Positions 23,401-34,170 of a stretch of 64,000 nt of DNA are shown piece after piece. How positions within the stretch are numbered: position 1 is the first letter of the stretch; the number at the start of each line of letters is the position of its first letter. The stretch spans positions 13,782,189-13,846,188 of the forward strand of contig NC_061455.1 of NCBI RefSeq assembly GCF_022581195.2, written 5' to 3'. The position numbers were made by a program, and so were the translations under genes. This DNA comes from Helicoverpa zea. Taxonomy: Eukaryota > Arthropoda > Insecta > Lepidoptera > Noctuidae. The notes under the pieces are model-generated. The model saw only the letters and a list, made by a program, of their open reading frames with translations, searched no databases and was not told where the DNA came from.

Positions 23401-26222
23401 TCAGGAATAATTAATTAAAGCATGTCTTGATTTCACTTCATTTCTGTTATTCCTGTCTGTTACGTTAGTAATTTTAATCTTTTTGTAGTAGTTATCAAAA
23501 TTATTTTACCTAAAACATTAGCAACTGAACTGTCAAAAGAATCGACGAATCAAAAATGTTCGGTAATTTTGTTAAGCGCAACAAGCACGAAATATTGTGG
23601 TGCAGTGATTATTCGACAGTTAAAAGTTACTTATTACTGTGAGACTTTTAAAGTATCGGTAAGTACTTTTACTGTTTTATAACTCAGTTTAGAATAAATG
23701 TATATTGATACTATCACTGTACTATACAAGTTTCGTATAAAGTAAGAATTAGCATTGAAAAAGAGATTTTTTTAGATTAGACACAAGCAGTTTATTCATA
23801 GCGGTTATCATATCGATTACTTTTTTCTGTGACGTAACAGACATGAACGGTTAAGGTTTGTTCACAGTGTACGTACCGAGATAAAAACGTATTTAATCAA
23901 ACCTACCACTTTTCTTTTTATTTTATAACTTTGTAAAAGTATCTTTACGAAAAGTCGACATGGACATATTAAATAAAAATCAATCCACAAATAAAATTTA
24001 AAACTTGAACATGTATTCTATCGTTATAGATTTTTACAATCGATTTTTGCAGGTAACATCATGTATTATAGTGGGATAAGTTAATGATGAAATAATTTTA
24101 CCTACTTAGCTACGTACTTACTAGGGACGGCTTTAGTTTGGGTATAAGAATTACTGTGGGGTTTGTTGTAAAATATTTAATATTTACGTATTAAGGTTTT
24201 TTTTCTTCACAGGCAATATGCTACTATATTTTTTTATAACACCAGCTGAACGACAGCGAAATTATAGAGAACGATTCGAATACTACTACCTACCTATTTT
24301 CTTTTAAAATTATGTCGTTGTATACTAACCCTAATAATTCATCTCTGTTGCTTTTCTGTTATAATAATATAGCTTTCCTATCTGTTTCATAGCCGTTATT
24401 TACAATTATTTTGAAAACGACCCTTCTACCTTAGGCGCTGTGCCTATAATCGGCACATATTATTCGTTTCGTTGGAAATGAGGGCTCACATAGAATCTTC
24501 CCACTACATACACTAATTCATCTCAGAAACTATAGAACGTACAAACTTGAGGCAACTGGGTGTCTGTTAGGACGTAGACATTCTCTAAGTAACGATTTTA
24601 TAAAACTTCACCCCTAAGGGAGTTATGTTTTTGAAGGAAGACATCTTTAGAAATTAATCTCTTCTTGGGGTTAAACAGACAGACACATAGTCTGACAACC
24701 AGTCTTACCAAGGTATGTCGCTTTAAGAGAGTGAAGCGATATACATTTTGGTAAGTTGAGGAGGCCAATAGACCTCGCCTCAACCTAGTTGAGAAGTTGA
24801 GCTGCGTGTTACTTGCTCCTTTGTTCAGGTTTTGTGGTTTAAAAACAACAGAAGTCCTAATTTAGTAATGATTTAAATTGTCTTTGTCCTTCCTCAATCC
24901 CCTTCTTACTCAAAATAATTCTAAATCAGTTCGGAGTCGCTGTTGAGGCTAGGATTAAAGGATTCTCTTGCCATATACTCCCAGCTGGTAATGATGATCT
25001 TCAAGATAAACGTTTTGGCAGTGCAGTCGTAGAAGCGCAGGTCGCGCTCCGTGGAGCTGGTGACGATGATGTTCACGTCCGGCATGCACACCATGTCCGT
25101 CACCCACGTCGTGCGCACCTTCAGGTGAGCTGTACGAAGAAGCCAACATCTTATTACGTTGATCACATGCTAAAAGAATAACGAACATATTCGTCCTCTA
25201 AACATTTCAAAACTTATTAAGTCGCTTACGTGAACAACTTTTTCTGTAAGAATAGTTTTAACATCTATTCTTTCAAATTCAATTTTTTTTATACCACCAG
25301 AAACGTGTCTAAGCAGTGCTTACGGCTGGTGGAGTAGCCAGTCCTCAACAGAACCATGTCGAGCGACCACCAGTTGATCATGCCGTCGCGGCTCGCCGTT
25401 ATGTACGTACCCTGCATTGGATCTGTGCTTCGATCCTGTGACAAATTATTCATAAATGTTGCTTTTGTTAGTTCTCATTACGGCTGTTCGAGAAGACAAG
25501 AATAAACACAGATCAATAAGTAGGTAGGTACTCTATTTTATCCCAATGGAACATGTGCTCAAATTATTACCTTCCTCGTTAAACCGAAAATGGTTTGTAA
25601 ACAAACCTTGGCAACATCTGGACAAAAGCATATCCTCGAAATTGGATGTCTGTGTTGCGAGCGCAGGATAACCGGTAGGCCCATGATAGGAGGCTGGAGT
25701 GCTTCCCGCTGGTTCTCCGCATCGTTACCGAAGTAGCCCAGGATCAGGTGCGACACCAGCTCGTCCCAGTCCAATTCGCCCGTGCGACTTGTATTAATCT
25801 AAGCAAACTCAAAGGTGTTCTAATTAACGGTAAGCCCCTACAGTTTCATGGCCTTGTTCAGGAGTTGCAAATATGAGGGCGACAATAAATTGGTGTTTGT
25901 TAACATTATATACCCAGATACAATGATGGGCAGAGTACCTACTATCAATACCTACTTTCAAAAATAATATTTTGAATTCTTCATCATCATATTCGACATT
26001 CAACAAGGTTCTGAGTACAGTTCTGAATTCATTGGCTAGCAACTTGTTTCTATAAGCTGAATCGAATATTGCCTTCAGATGTGCCATGTCTGACATACTG
26101 CATCGGTCATGTAGGGGTACGTTACGGGCCCGAGCGACTATCATTGAAGTACGACCTGTACTATCAGACCTCGCATTCGACGATTGGCTCATAGACGCAT
26201 CACCGTCATTTGCAATCATCAT
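17440..26222 (-). CDS. WDY: WDY-like EF-hand/WD40 protein, tandem copy C (complete, upstream-most)
   Basis: Eighteen exons (minus): 26222-25956, 25798-25607, 25435-25324, 25129-24972, 22977-22801, 22537-22358, 22194-21961, 21813-21561, 21356-21220, 21094-21006, 20765-20571, 20365-20240, 20083-19917, 19840-19629, 19499-19318, 18980-18839, 18761-18564 and 17841-17440. The sum is 3423 nt, 1140 aa, one open frame. Starts MMIANDGD; the EF-hand-like loop follows exon 1 (residues about 90-103, ...GELDWDEL). About ten WD-type blades match those of copy B. The last exon is extended to 133 residues by a Lys-Thr-rich repeat. Exon 4 uses a GC donor as in A and B; exon 6 also appears to use a GC donor (AAAAG|GCTAGT) where B has GT. 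Intron 4 is about 2 kb, without recognised genes. Function inferred from the WDY family (male-germline or axonemal role likely, unproven). Confidence 0.86.
17509..17610 (-). repeat. 12-bp coding tandem repeat in the WDY-like copy C tail
   Basis: Units related to GGTGTCGGTCTT (plus strand) are repeated about eight times and encode alternating Lys-Thr-Asp-Thr / Lys-Thr-Gly-Thr. The charged, low-complexity tail is predicted to be disordered. Copy B lacks it, so the expansion is copy-specific. Confidence 0.9.
18149..18430 (+). mobile_element. Truncated MITE (ACAGGGGCCCGATTC family) in intron 17 of copy C
   Basis: It begins with the terminal motif ACAGGGGCCCGATTCTCCTA and matches 51211 onward for about 280 bp, then ends without the second terminal repeat. 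See the full copy at 51211-51602 and a diverged inverse-oriented relative at 50015-50363. Confidence 0.8.
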
Positions 26223-27650
26223 TATTTATTACAAAACGTAAAACACTAAAATCCTTCTAAAATAACAAAATTAAAGGTCCTATAAAATAAAACACAGAAG
26301 AACAAAAAAATCTTGATTTGTATATAAACGTCAGAGAAAATAGTGTTGCCGCTAGCATTGACACATAGTGGACCCAGACTGACCCACACCGACTGTGGCT
26401 ACAGGCGCAGGCTGAGGCTGACGGACTGTGATATACATGCACATAAATAGTACCACGGACTCTTAATATGTATATAAAGTAAAGAGTATAAATAATGAGG
26501 CTTTCCTAGCATTTAATGGCTCATTTTGGACTGGCCCATGAGCTAAAAGAGAAAGTGAATGAGTCTGAATAAGTAGAGACATTTGATGATTGTTTAGAAA
26601 AGATACACCACCTTTGTAGGCAAGATCTTCAGTCTACTTTTATCGTAGTAGGTTCATTCGATAAGCCGACATGTTTTATTACGTCGCAACATTCATCATT
26701 AGAATTGTTATTATTTAAATAATAATATTTTTTTATTATTTTTGTAAATATGTATGTAGATTTAATTTGTAATATAGGTATATAGTTGTAGGAATTAAAC
26801 TATCATTGTAAAATATAATACCAAATATAAGAACTACGGATCACCGGAACCAATCATAAGAATGTTGATCAGCGGGAGGACACTCCGTACATTTTGACAG
26901 CTAAGTAAACGAAGAGTCGCCACCTTTTATTTGGCCCGGAAACTATTTACTATCTAAAAGATACCTTAAATTACCAACAGATGGCACTACACTATAATCG
27001 ATTTTGTTTGTTGATATAAAATTATTTATGCAATATTAATTAGAGAAAAGTATGAGGAAAATATTAGACACTTTAAAAAAAGATATAATAGGCGAATAAA
27101 TTAAATACGGTTTAAAAAAGCACAAATATCAAATTTCATCTAAAAAGACCTGGTGTCAGTATTCCAAGTAACTTAACAAAACCGATCATAATAATATCAT
27201 TAAGGCGGTTTTTTGCATTCCGCATACACCATCGAGCTTAGAATTATATGTCAATGGCATACACGCGTAAATAAAAAGTAATATATAATAATTATTTGTT
27301 TTCCTTCGACCTTTTACTATATTAACGATGACATTTTCTATTAGGGTAAGTAGCACCATGTAACTATAACGATAACCAATGTTATAGTTATATGGTGCTA
27401 CTTACCCTAATAGAAAATGTTATGAATATGATGCATAATTATAATATTTTTATAGCTATAGCTATGTAGGTAGTTCGGGGCCAATTTAGAGAAAGATGGC
27501 GCATTGTCAAATTGGGTTGCAAGAATAACACGTGAGTGGGCTCTCTTTTCCCTATATATTACTTTACTCTTTGATGTTGATGCCGTGCCTGAAATGGAAT
27601 ATAGTATTAAACTGTCAACGATGTAAACGTCAGTTGGGTGATGTCAAAAC
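26223..27650. other. Intergenic region upstream of WDY-like copy C
   Basis: AT-rich spacer between the start of copy C and the hAT-like element near mRpS21. The copy C promoter should lie at its left end, but I see no clear TATA box. The only striking structure is the 90-bp palindrome at 27331-27420. Confidence 0.6.
27331..27420. repeat. Near-perfect 90-bp palindrome
   Basis: Two 40-bp arms (27331-27370 and 27381-27420) are reverse complements with one mismatch, separated by a 10-nt loop GATAACCAAT. It may be a tiny fold-back/MITE element or a hairpin-forming transcript. No target duplication was identified. Confidence 0.85.
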
Positions 27651-28624
27651 CATAGACATAATATAGTATAAACAGGACTGCGCACTTTTAACCAAAAAAC
27701 GAGCCGAGTGAAACAGTTAGTACGGAGGCCGTCTGTCCCTTTCTAATAGGGTAACTATGAGATTAAGCTATGTGAGACCAATTCGAGTTTGCTAAGATTA
27801 TTAAACACAGATTGGTATTGAAGTTTTAACTTACGCAGTTTGTGACCTTAAAATACTAATATAGGCTTTTAATAATTAGCGGGAATTAGCAGTAATAAAA
27901 ATAGGAAAATTCACAGTGCAGACTGATTTTTTTGTATTTTTGCTTCACATATAGACTGCTGAGCCATTTATATTGCCTTTCTACATTTTTTTGGGAAAGT
28001 ATAACAATAGTACAACAGTTTTAAAATCCATCACCCATATTTTGACTTATTACAAGAATTCATGGGCACCCTAGTTGTTTGATTTACGAAAATGTTATTA
28101 TTAGCTTACCTGTGGAACGATATATTGCAACCACCATAGGATTCACTTTCACAAGTATAAAAGCAACACTTTTTCACCATTTTAATAGTTTAAATTGATT
28201 TAATACAAAAAAAATAAACAATATTTTAAATGCTGATTACGCGCCAAGAATGTTCAGGGTTACCGCTACAAAATAAAAAAAAAGCAAAATAAAAATTTAT
28301 GTTGTTTATGTTTCAAGAATTAATACGAATAAATATATGCGATTGTTATTAATTTGATGACTTAAAATTGTTAAAATAAGATAAAAATATAAGTGACTCA
28401 ATTGTTTTTTTTGGGAAAACAAAACTGTTGATCACAACATTTTTTTATGCTGGCAAGGTGTTAGAAAGAGACAAACGGCCTCCGTTCTAACTATCCCTCT
28501 CGGCTCGAATTTGCCTCTGTATATTATGCAACCAATTTAGTACCTTATTGCGTTGGAATAGAGTTCATTTTAGTAAATATATATTTTGAGAGTGCGCAAT
28601 CTTGTTTAGTATATTACATCTATG
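27651..28624 (+). mobile_element. hAT-like non-autonomous element, copy 1 (974 bp)
   Basis: It is bounded by an exact 8-bp target duplication GTCAAAAC (27643-27650 and 28625-28632). Terminal inverted repeats start CATAGACATAATAT at the left and end ...ACATCTATG at the right, with inner similarity (ACTGCGCA against TGCGCAAT). It has no transposase frame. An 8-bp duplication fits hAT (or P) transposition. It ends only 96 bp before the mRpS21 start codon. Confidence 0.85.
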
Positions 28625-28719
28625 GTCAAAACATAGATTGACATTTCGTGTATGTATTGTACATTCTAACCTTAAAAAATAATTTTGTAAATTGTTTTTT
28701 TCGTCAATTGATTGTAAAA

Positions 28720-29661
28720 ATGTTCTTAACACTGAAATTACTATCGAACCGTCACCCTTCATTCATCGCTCGCACTGTATTTGTAAAGAACAATAACGTA
28801 GACGACGCATGTCGGCTGGTGAACCGAATCCTTGGCAAGGAAGGCATCCTCGATCAGTACAGGCTTACCAGATATTACGAGAAACCTTATCAGGTAATAA
28901 ATATGGGTTAGTATGTGCAAAGGGTGTGAAAGGCTTTTGGGACTTCTAGTTTTTCATTTCTATCGTATAGAATACTTAAAAATAAGAACCATCTGGGCAC
29001 CTTTTGCCTAGGACCAACGGTTCGCCTGAAAATGAGCACTGAAGGTCATTGTAAACAAAGGCAAAGTCGACGGAGCCCCGCTACGGGGGCTCCTTGGTCC
29101 TAGACAAAAAGTGCCCAGATGGTTTTTGTCTTATTTTTAGGTATTCTATACGATGGAAATGAAAAACTAGGCATTTTCCGAAATTTTCATTTTTTATGAA
29201 CAATTTTCTAAGTCCCAAAAGCCTTGCACAGCCTTTGCTACACTCCAACCTAAATATGTAAACAACATGCACACTTAAAGTCATTCCTTATGAAATAAGC
29301 ATTTATGCAATTATGAATTTTCCATTAAAACGATTTCAATTCGATTGATTTTTCGATTCGCCTCAAAATCATTGTTGATATTAATAGTAGGTATATCTTA
29401 TATTGTTGAGTCTTGAGTCATAATTATAATAATTGGTTAGTCAATCTAAGCCAATAAATATTTTGACACTTGTCTAGTTCAGTATCTGAGAAACAAAAAG
29501 GATGTGTGAGCCTGCTGCTACATATGATACAAATTCATTTCCAGACTAGGAGGCGTGTCAACCATGAGCGATGCAAGGCTATCTACAACGAAGACATGGA
29601 GAGGAAAATACAGTTTGTCCTTAGAAAGAATAGACATGAACCCTTCCCTGGGTCAACCTAA
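28720..29661 (+). CDS. mRpS21: 28S ribosomal protein S21, mitochondrial (bS21m)
   Basis: Two exons, 28720-28893 and 29545-29661, joined in phase 0 (CAG|GTAATA ... TTCCAG|ACT), give 96 aa. The product is a small basic component of the mitochondrial ribosome small subunit. Conserved blocks of the family are clear: the middle RYYEKPYQ and the C-terminal ERCKAIYNEDM and RKIQFVLRKNR. The start MFLTLKL is the first ATG of the frame; the short hydrophobic/basic N-terminus (residues 1-20) could serve in mitochondrial import. Length fits the family (about 87 aa in Drosophila, as I recall). The gene is convergent with oaf. A hAT-like element ends 96 bp upstream, leaving very little unique promoter. The intron holds a large inverted repeat. 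Confidence 0.93.
28931..29235. repeat. Inverted-repeat element in the mRpS21 intron
   Basis: The left arm (28931-29014, with TCGTATAGAATACTTAAAAA and CCATCTGGGCACC) is repeated inverted at about 29092-29235 with several small differences. The arms enclose a short GC-rich centre (GGAGCCCCGCTACGGGGGCT). It would form a long imperfect hairpin in the pre-mRNA and is likely a fold-back MITE. Confidence 0.8.
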
Positions 29662-29794
29662 TTAGGGTAACTGAGCTGTTAATATAACAGAATACGATTG
29701 TTAACTTAAAATAGTTGTAGCAACCATTTAGGTGGATTTAAATGCAGTCTCTGTGTATGAATACTTATCTGAAATAATTTATGGTACTTCTAGT

Positions 29795-29800
29795 AATAAA
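29795..29800 (+). terminator. mRpS21 poly(A) signal
   Basis: AATAAA lies 134 bp after the mRpS21 stop codon on the gene strand. The 29662-30020 gap otherwise holds only the two convergent 3' UTRs. Confidence 0.6.
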
Positions 29801-30020
29801 ACACGCATGTAAATAGTATTCAAAGTGTATTTCTTAAAACTTAATTAAGTATAGTTATTAGCTTTGCAAAATAATATTTACAAGGATGGATCCATGGTAT
29901 TGTCACAGTTTGGTCACAGAACAAAGGTTCTTTATAAAAATATATGAACATGATGAATATGAGGACTAGATGGTAAGTTTGGCAGAGTGCGCGGCGGCGC
30001 GGCGGCCGGCGGTCGCGCCG

Positions 30021-32950
30021 TCACGTGTAGCTCGGGCACGCGTCGCGCCGCCGCACGTAGAAGTGGTAGCGGTAGCATCGGTGGCAAGTCTTGATGCCGC
30101 ATCTGTAGCTCAGCCCTCCTTGTGGCTTACCCTTGCAGTATTTTAAGCCACAAGGGTACCAATTCACGCATACCTGTTGAACAATATATTTTTGTATTAC
30201 ACACAATTTGGTGTATTACAAATAATTCCAAGCATGTATTATTAAAATGAAAGAAGAAATAATAAACAAGTAACAGAATAAGTTGGAATAGCAATAAGAT
30301 ATCACAACTGTGAAGCACAGGGCCTGAAGTTTGAATCTGGAAATATTTTGGTTGCATATGTAATCTATCCTGTCAAAATGTATTCCAATGTACAACAACA
30401 TTAACTCTCACCTCCATGTGACATATACATTCTTTAGTATGGTCAGTCTCTGAGACGCACGGCCCAACGGCAGGCTTGCCGTCCGCGGAGTCTGACGCCA
30501 ACGCGTGCGCAGGAAACGGCGTCACTGCTGACGCGTAAGACGACTGATCCATGCCTAAAACATTATTTTGTTAAGTGAAATAACGGAAGTAGCGCGTCCA
30601 AATGCGAGTGTACGAGGACTAGGAACGTAACTGTTTTCGCCATTGTACGCCTTCCTTGAACCCGACTATTCTTTATAATACCAAAAATCGTTGATAGATG
30701 TCTTAAAACATCCGAGCTCTTTGTTAGTTCACTCATAACTGATTGTTTAGGTCATGTCCACAGAACCTATTTGACCTAGAAGATAAACAAACTAGAGAAA
30801 GAAGAATACTAGTATAAATGATTGACTCAACTATTATAGTGATCAGCTTGCAGCTGGTGGTTGAATTGAAGCTGTGATATCACAGTTGAGAAAAGGTTAG
30901 GCAGATGATGATTTTGTATTTACTACAAAGTTTTGAACAATAACATTACGTGATTTAATCACAACTAGAAGAACCTGAAGCATGAGCAAGTATTGGTTGT
31001 TTTGATTATAATAGTGAAGGCATCAACTTTGGAGGAGCAGTTATTTGAGGAGAAGTGTATGTAAGATGTGAGCACGCACCAGGTCTGGGCGCCCAGCGTG
31101 CGAGGTCGGCGGCGCGCAGCATGGCGCGGTCGGGCGCGGCGCCGCAGTGGCGCGCGGCGGCCGCCGACAGCAGCCGCGTCGCGCGCCCGGCCCACGCGCT
31201 TGCCGTCGTCTGCCGCCACCCTTTATCCTCCTCTGCCACACGAATGGTGCCCGGGTTTTTCTAGGGGTACATAAATATGTAAAATTTAACAACTAACTAA
31301 CTTAGGAAAGTAGATAAATCATTACTATAACTTTTAGCAGCCATTATCGTTTTAGCCAATTAACATCCACTGCTGGACAAAGACGTGTTGGAACACGTCT
31401 GCCACTTTGCTTGATCTTCACCAACCCACATCCACTACTTCCCAGGGACCTTTGCATGATTGTCCGTCCATCTAATGGGGGTCTGCTCACACTGTGTCTT
31501 CCAGGTCGCTCTCTCCATTGCTCTCTGACTTTGGGCTTCCTCCTTAGCTTCATAATAAGTGACCACATCAGTGACATCAGTGTCAAATATCAAATCAATG
31601 TCGGGGAAAAAGTACTTTTTAGCAGACAAGTTTTAATAAATGATTTTGAGTCGTTGAAAAAATAGTTAAAAAATGACAATGACCATTGGGAATCATTGTA
31701 ACAAGCAAGTTTCGGTACTTTCTGATAGGAGTGACATTTTAGCCATTTACCAATGCAACCAAAGCGTCTATCCCCTTTCAAAATTCCCCTCTGCCTTACA
31801 ACTTATATAATTATAAATGTTATGTTAAAGTTATAAATGCAACTTATTTAATGTCTTAAACATTTGTGCCATTGTAATGAGAAGTGGTCTAAGTGATAGT
31901 GAGCTAGTGCAACCACATAATGACATACCTGTCGCAGCTTGGCCATAGCATCGGGAGCTATGAAATCAGCCTGAGCTGCATGTGTGAGGAAGCAGAGTGT
32001 CTGGTGGCCTGTCTGACCCAACTCCTCCTCACCAGGAATTATTAGTTTCATTGCCTCCACTTCCTGGAATATTACATATAACTTATAGACATTCATAAGT
32101 TTAATACTGTGCCAAGATTGCATTATTTCAAATTGTCACTTTAGTAGCATAGGAACTAAAGTCTATGAAAGAACAAAATTTGATTTTTAGCATAAAACTA
32201 AAACAGAAAAACATATCTGTTAAAATAACCAAATACATTATGCCTCTTAATTAACTAGCAACTTATTAACTGATAAGAAGTATGAAAATGGTATTTTATA
32301 AAATGAATAGTAGATAAAACAAATTGTACATAATTAGAAGTGTAGTTATGGAACATTTTCGTGAGCAAGTAGAATGTTGAGGGGGCGATGTTAAGGCTGA
32401 TTTACATTGAGTCAGTAACTGACGTCAGTCCACTGACAAGTCAGTGCTGACCCGGCACTGCCATCGTGTAAATTGATTTGAAGTCAGCACAGTACTACTG
32501 ACGAAACACTGACACTACACTGACTTCGTGTAAATAGCACGCGTCAGTTTTCGGCGCCTACACTGACGTCAGTTACTGACTCAATGTAAATCAGCCTTTA
32601 GAAAGCTAACTCACGTTGGTGAAGTCGACGAGCTGCGACACGAACACGCCGTCCAGCCGCATGAACTCCAGGGTGATGGTGTCCTCAGACACGTTCGCGG
32701 TTATGTTCTCCTGCATAACATCGCCACCCTGCACGAAACAACAATACCACATGTCTAAATTACTCTTTTTTTAAAGCCATGTTTAAATAAGAGTAACATA
32801 AACATTTTAAAGTAAGCAAACACCATCCAATATAAAAGAGTACAAGAAAAACATAGACCATACCTGATTCCTAACATTGATAAGAAGCTGTAGATTTGTC
32901 GGCGTCGCTAACATATACAACAAAATGACTTTCAAAATTATTAATTTCAT
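30021..32950 (-). CDS. oaf: Out at first protein
   Basis: Six exons (minus): 32950-32864, 32728-32615, 32063-31929, 31260-31080, 30554-30412 and 30173-30021. The sum is 813 nt, 270 aa, close to the vertebrate OAF length. Out at first is a secreted/extracellular developmental protein of unclear biochemical role. Exon 1 encodes a hydrophobic signal peptide (about residues 1-20, MKLIILKVILLYML). Exons 2-3 carry the family core (GDVMQENI, LEFMRLDG, LIIPGEEELGQTG). Exon 4 is GC-rich with an Ala/Arg-rich segment. Exons 5-6 carry the Cys-rich end with VCVNWYPCGLKYC and CGIKTCHRCYR. All junctions use GT-AG with consistent phases. Introns 2 and 4 hold a MITE and a LINE-like fragment. It is convergent with mRpS21, and its start lies about 1.2 kb from the WDR26 start. 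Confidence 0.94.
31340..31615 (+). repeat. LINE-like repeat fragment in oaf intron 4
   Basis: It contains ACATCCACTGCTGGACAAAG and a following stretch of the type found in lepidopteran RTE-like LINE reverse-transcriptase regions. No intact frame is seen. Boundaries are approximate. Confidence 0.5.
32391..32600. mobile_element. 210-bp MITE in oaf intron 2
   Basis: The terminal inverted repeats are about 38 bp and nearly perfect: TAAGGCTGATTTACATTGAG at the left, CTCAATGTAAATCAGCCTTT at the right. The interior is built from repeated CTGAC/GTCAG motifs. It has no coding capacity. Confidence 0.85.
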
Positions 32951-33639
32951 TTTATATTCTGGTCAATTCCTAGATTTCACATAAAAAAACACAATTCAAC
33001 AGTGGCACTGGCATCATTCAAATCAAACTCTGCTTGATTTGATTGATTTGACAAATGACAATTAAATTGACAGATTATTGACATCGGTAGTTTCAGAAAT
33101 TGCCATGGAATTAAAATGTACGAAAACTTGCAAAAGTATTCTGAAAATTATTTAAGTACAGTATTTTTTTTTGAAACACAATGAATTAGTCTGTAATTAT
33201 ACGAAAATAATAATAATAATTTCAAAATCTAAGAAATTCAAAATAGCAACAAGCAACCACGGCGCGGGCCGTAAGCTTGATGGCTAGAAATTCTGTGTTG
33301 TAAACAAACCAAACACAACAACTAACATTCCATTTCATGCTATGCATAGAAAAACAAAATATACAAATTGATTTATTTTAGGGTCTACTTTTAAGTTTAG
33401 AATAACATAGTAATAACTGCAATAAAAAAGCTTTATATTTTGGTTCTATAACAGCCTATTGTTTATTTTTTAGTTATTTGTTTGATAGATGTAAAATATT
33501 AGTAGTGAGAGAACTTAAAATATAAGCCATAATTCTTTTCAAAATGACAAAAATACATTAACTCTATAGCAAATAGCAACATAGTTAATATTGCACATGC
33601 CTACTTGCACCATTTTTGATGCACGGATAATTTTATTTT

Positions 33640-34170
33640 TGAGGTCATTACATTACAACACGATTTCGCCCGATGCGCAACCGAACAAGACACGAACGTC
33701 ATCCGAAACGGAAAGAAAGAAGGGCGATGTTGCATTAGCGAAGAAAGACAGCTGTCGTATCATTTTCAGCTGATTTTTGTGTACGCATCGCGAACGCTGC
33801 AAATCCTAACAGCGATCGAAACGATTCGTAACGGTACAAGTTCCTCGATTGTAGTCGCGTAGAGAGCATTTTCATTCGGAGAGTGTCGCGACGCAGCAGG
33901 CCAGGAGCGAGAGTTTCGCAGCGACGAACAAAGGGAGATGGTCTATTGAGCGCGGGTGGTGCGTATCGGGCGGCCGTGACGTCACTCGGTCGCGGCGTCG
34001 AGGCCGATGCGGCGGGCGCGCTCGTGATCTCGGCGCTCCGACGAGCGCGGCGAGCGGGCGCAGCGGAGCGGGCCAGCCTGGCCTCCACTGACTCGGGGGA
34101 CGAGGGCGCTGGGCACCGGCCGCCGCGCAAGCGGACCCGCAGGCTGTCGCCGCCCGCCCGGCCCGCAGAC
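33640..34170 (+). promoter_or_regulatory. CpG-rich 5' region of WDR26
   Basis: After an AT-rich spacer (32951-33640) the sequence turns strongly CpG-rich towards the WDR26 start. No TATA box is evident. The WDR26 frame stays open upstream of the first in-frame ATG (34171) back to about 33883, without an ATG. That stretch is either GC-rich 5' UTR or an N-terminal extension begun elsewhere. Confidence 0.5.

Noticed and set aside
31055..31274. Plus-strand frames over oaf exon 4
   Set aside because: Antisense shadows of the GC-rich oaf exon, whose minus-strand splice sites and phase are consistent.
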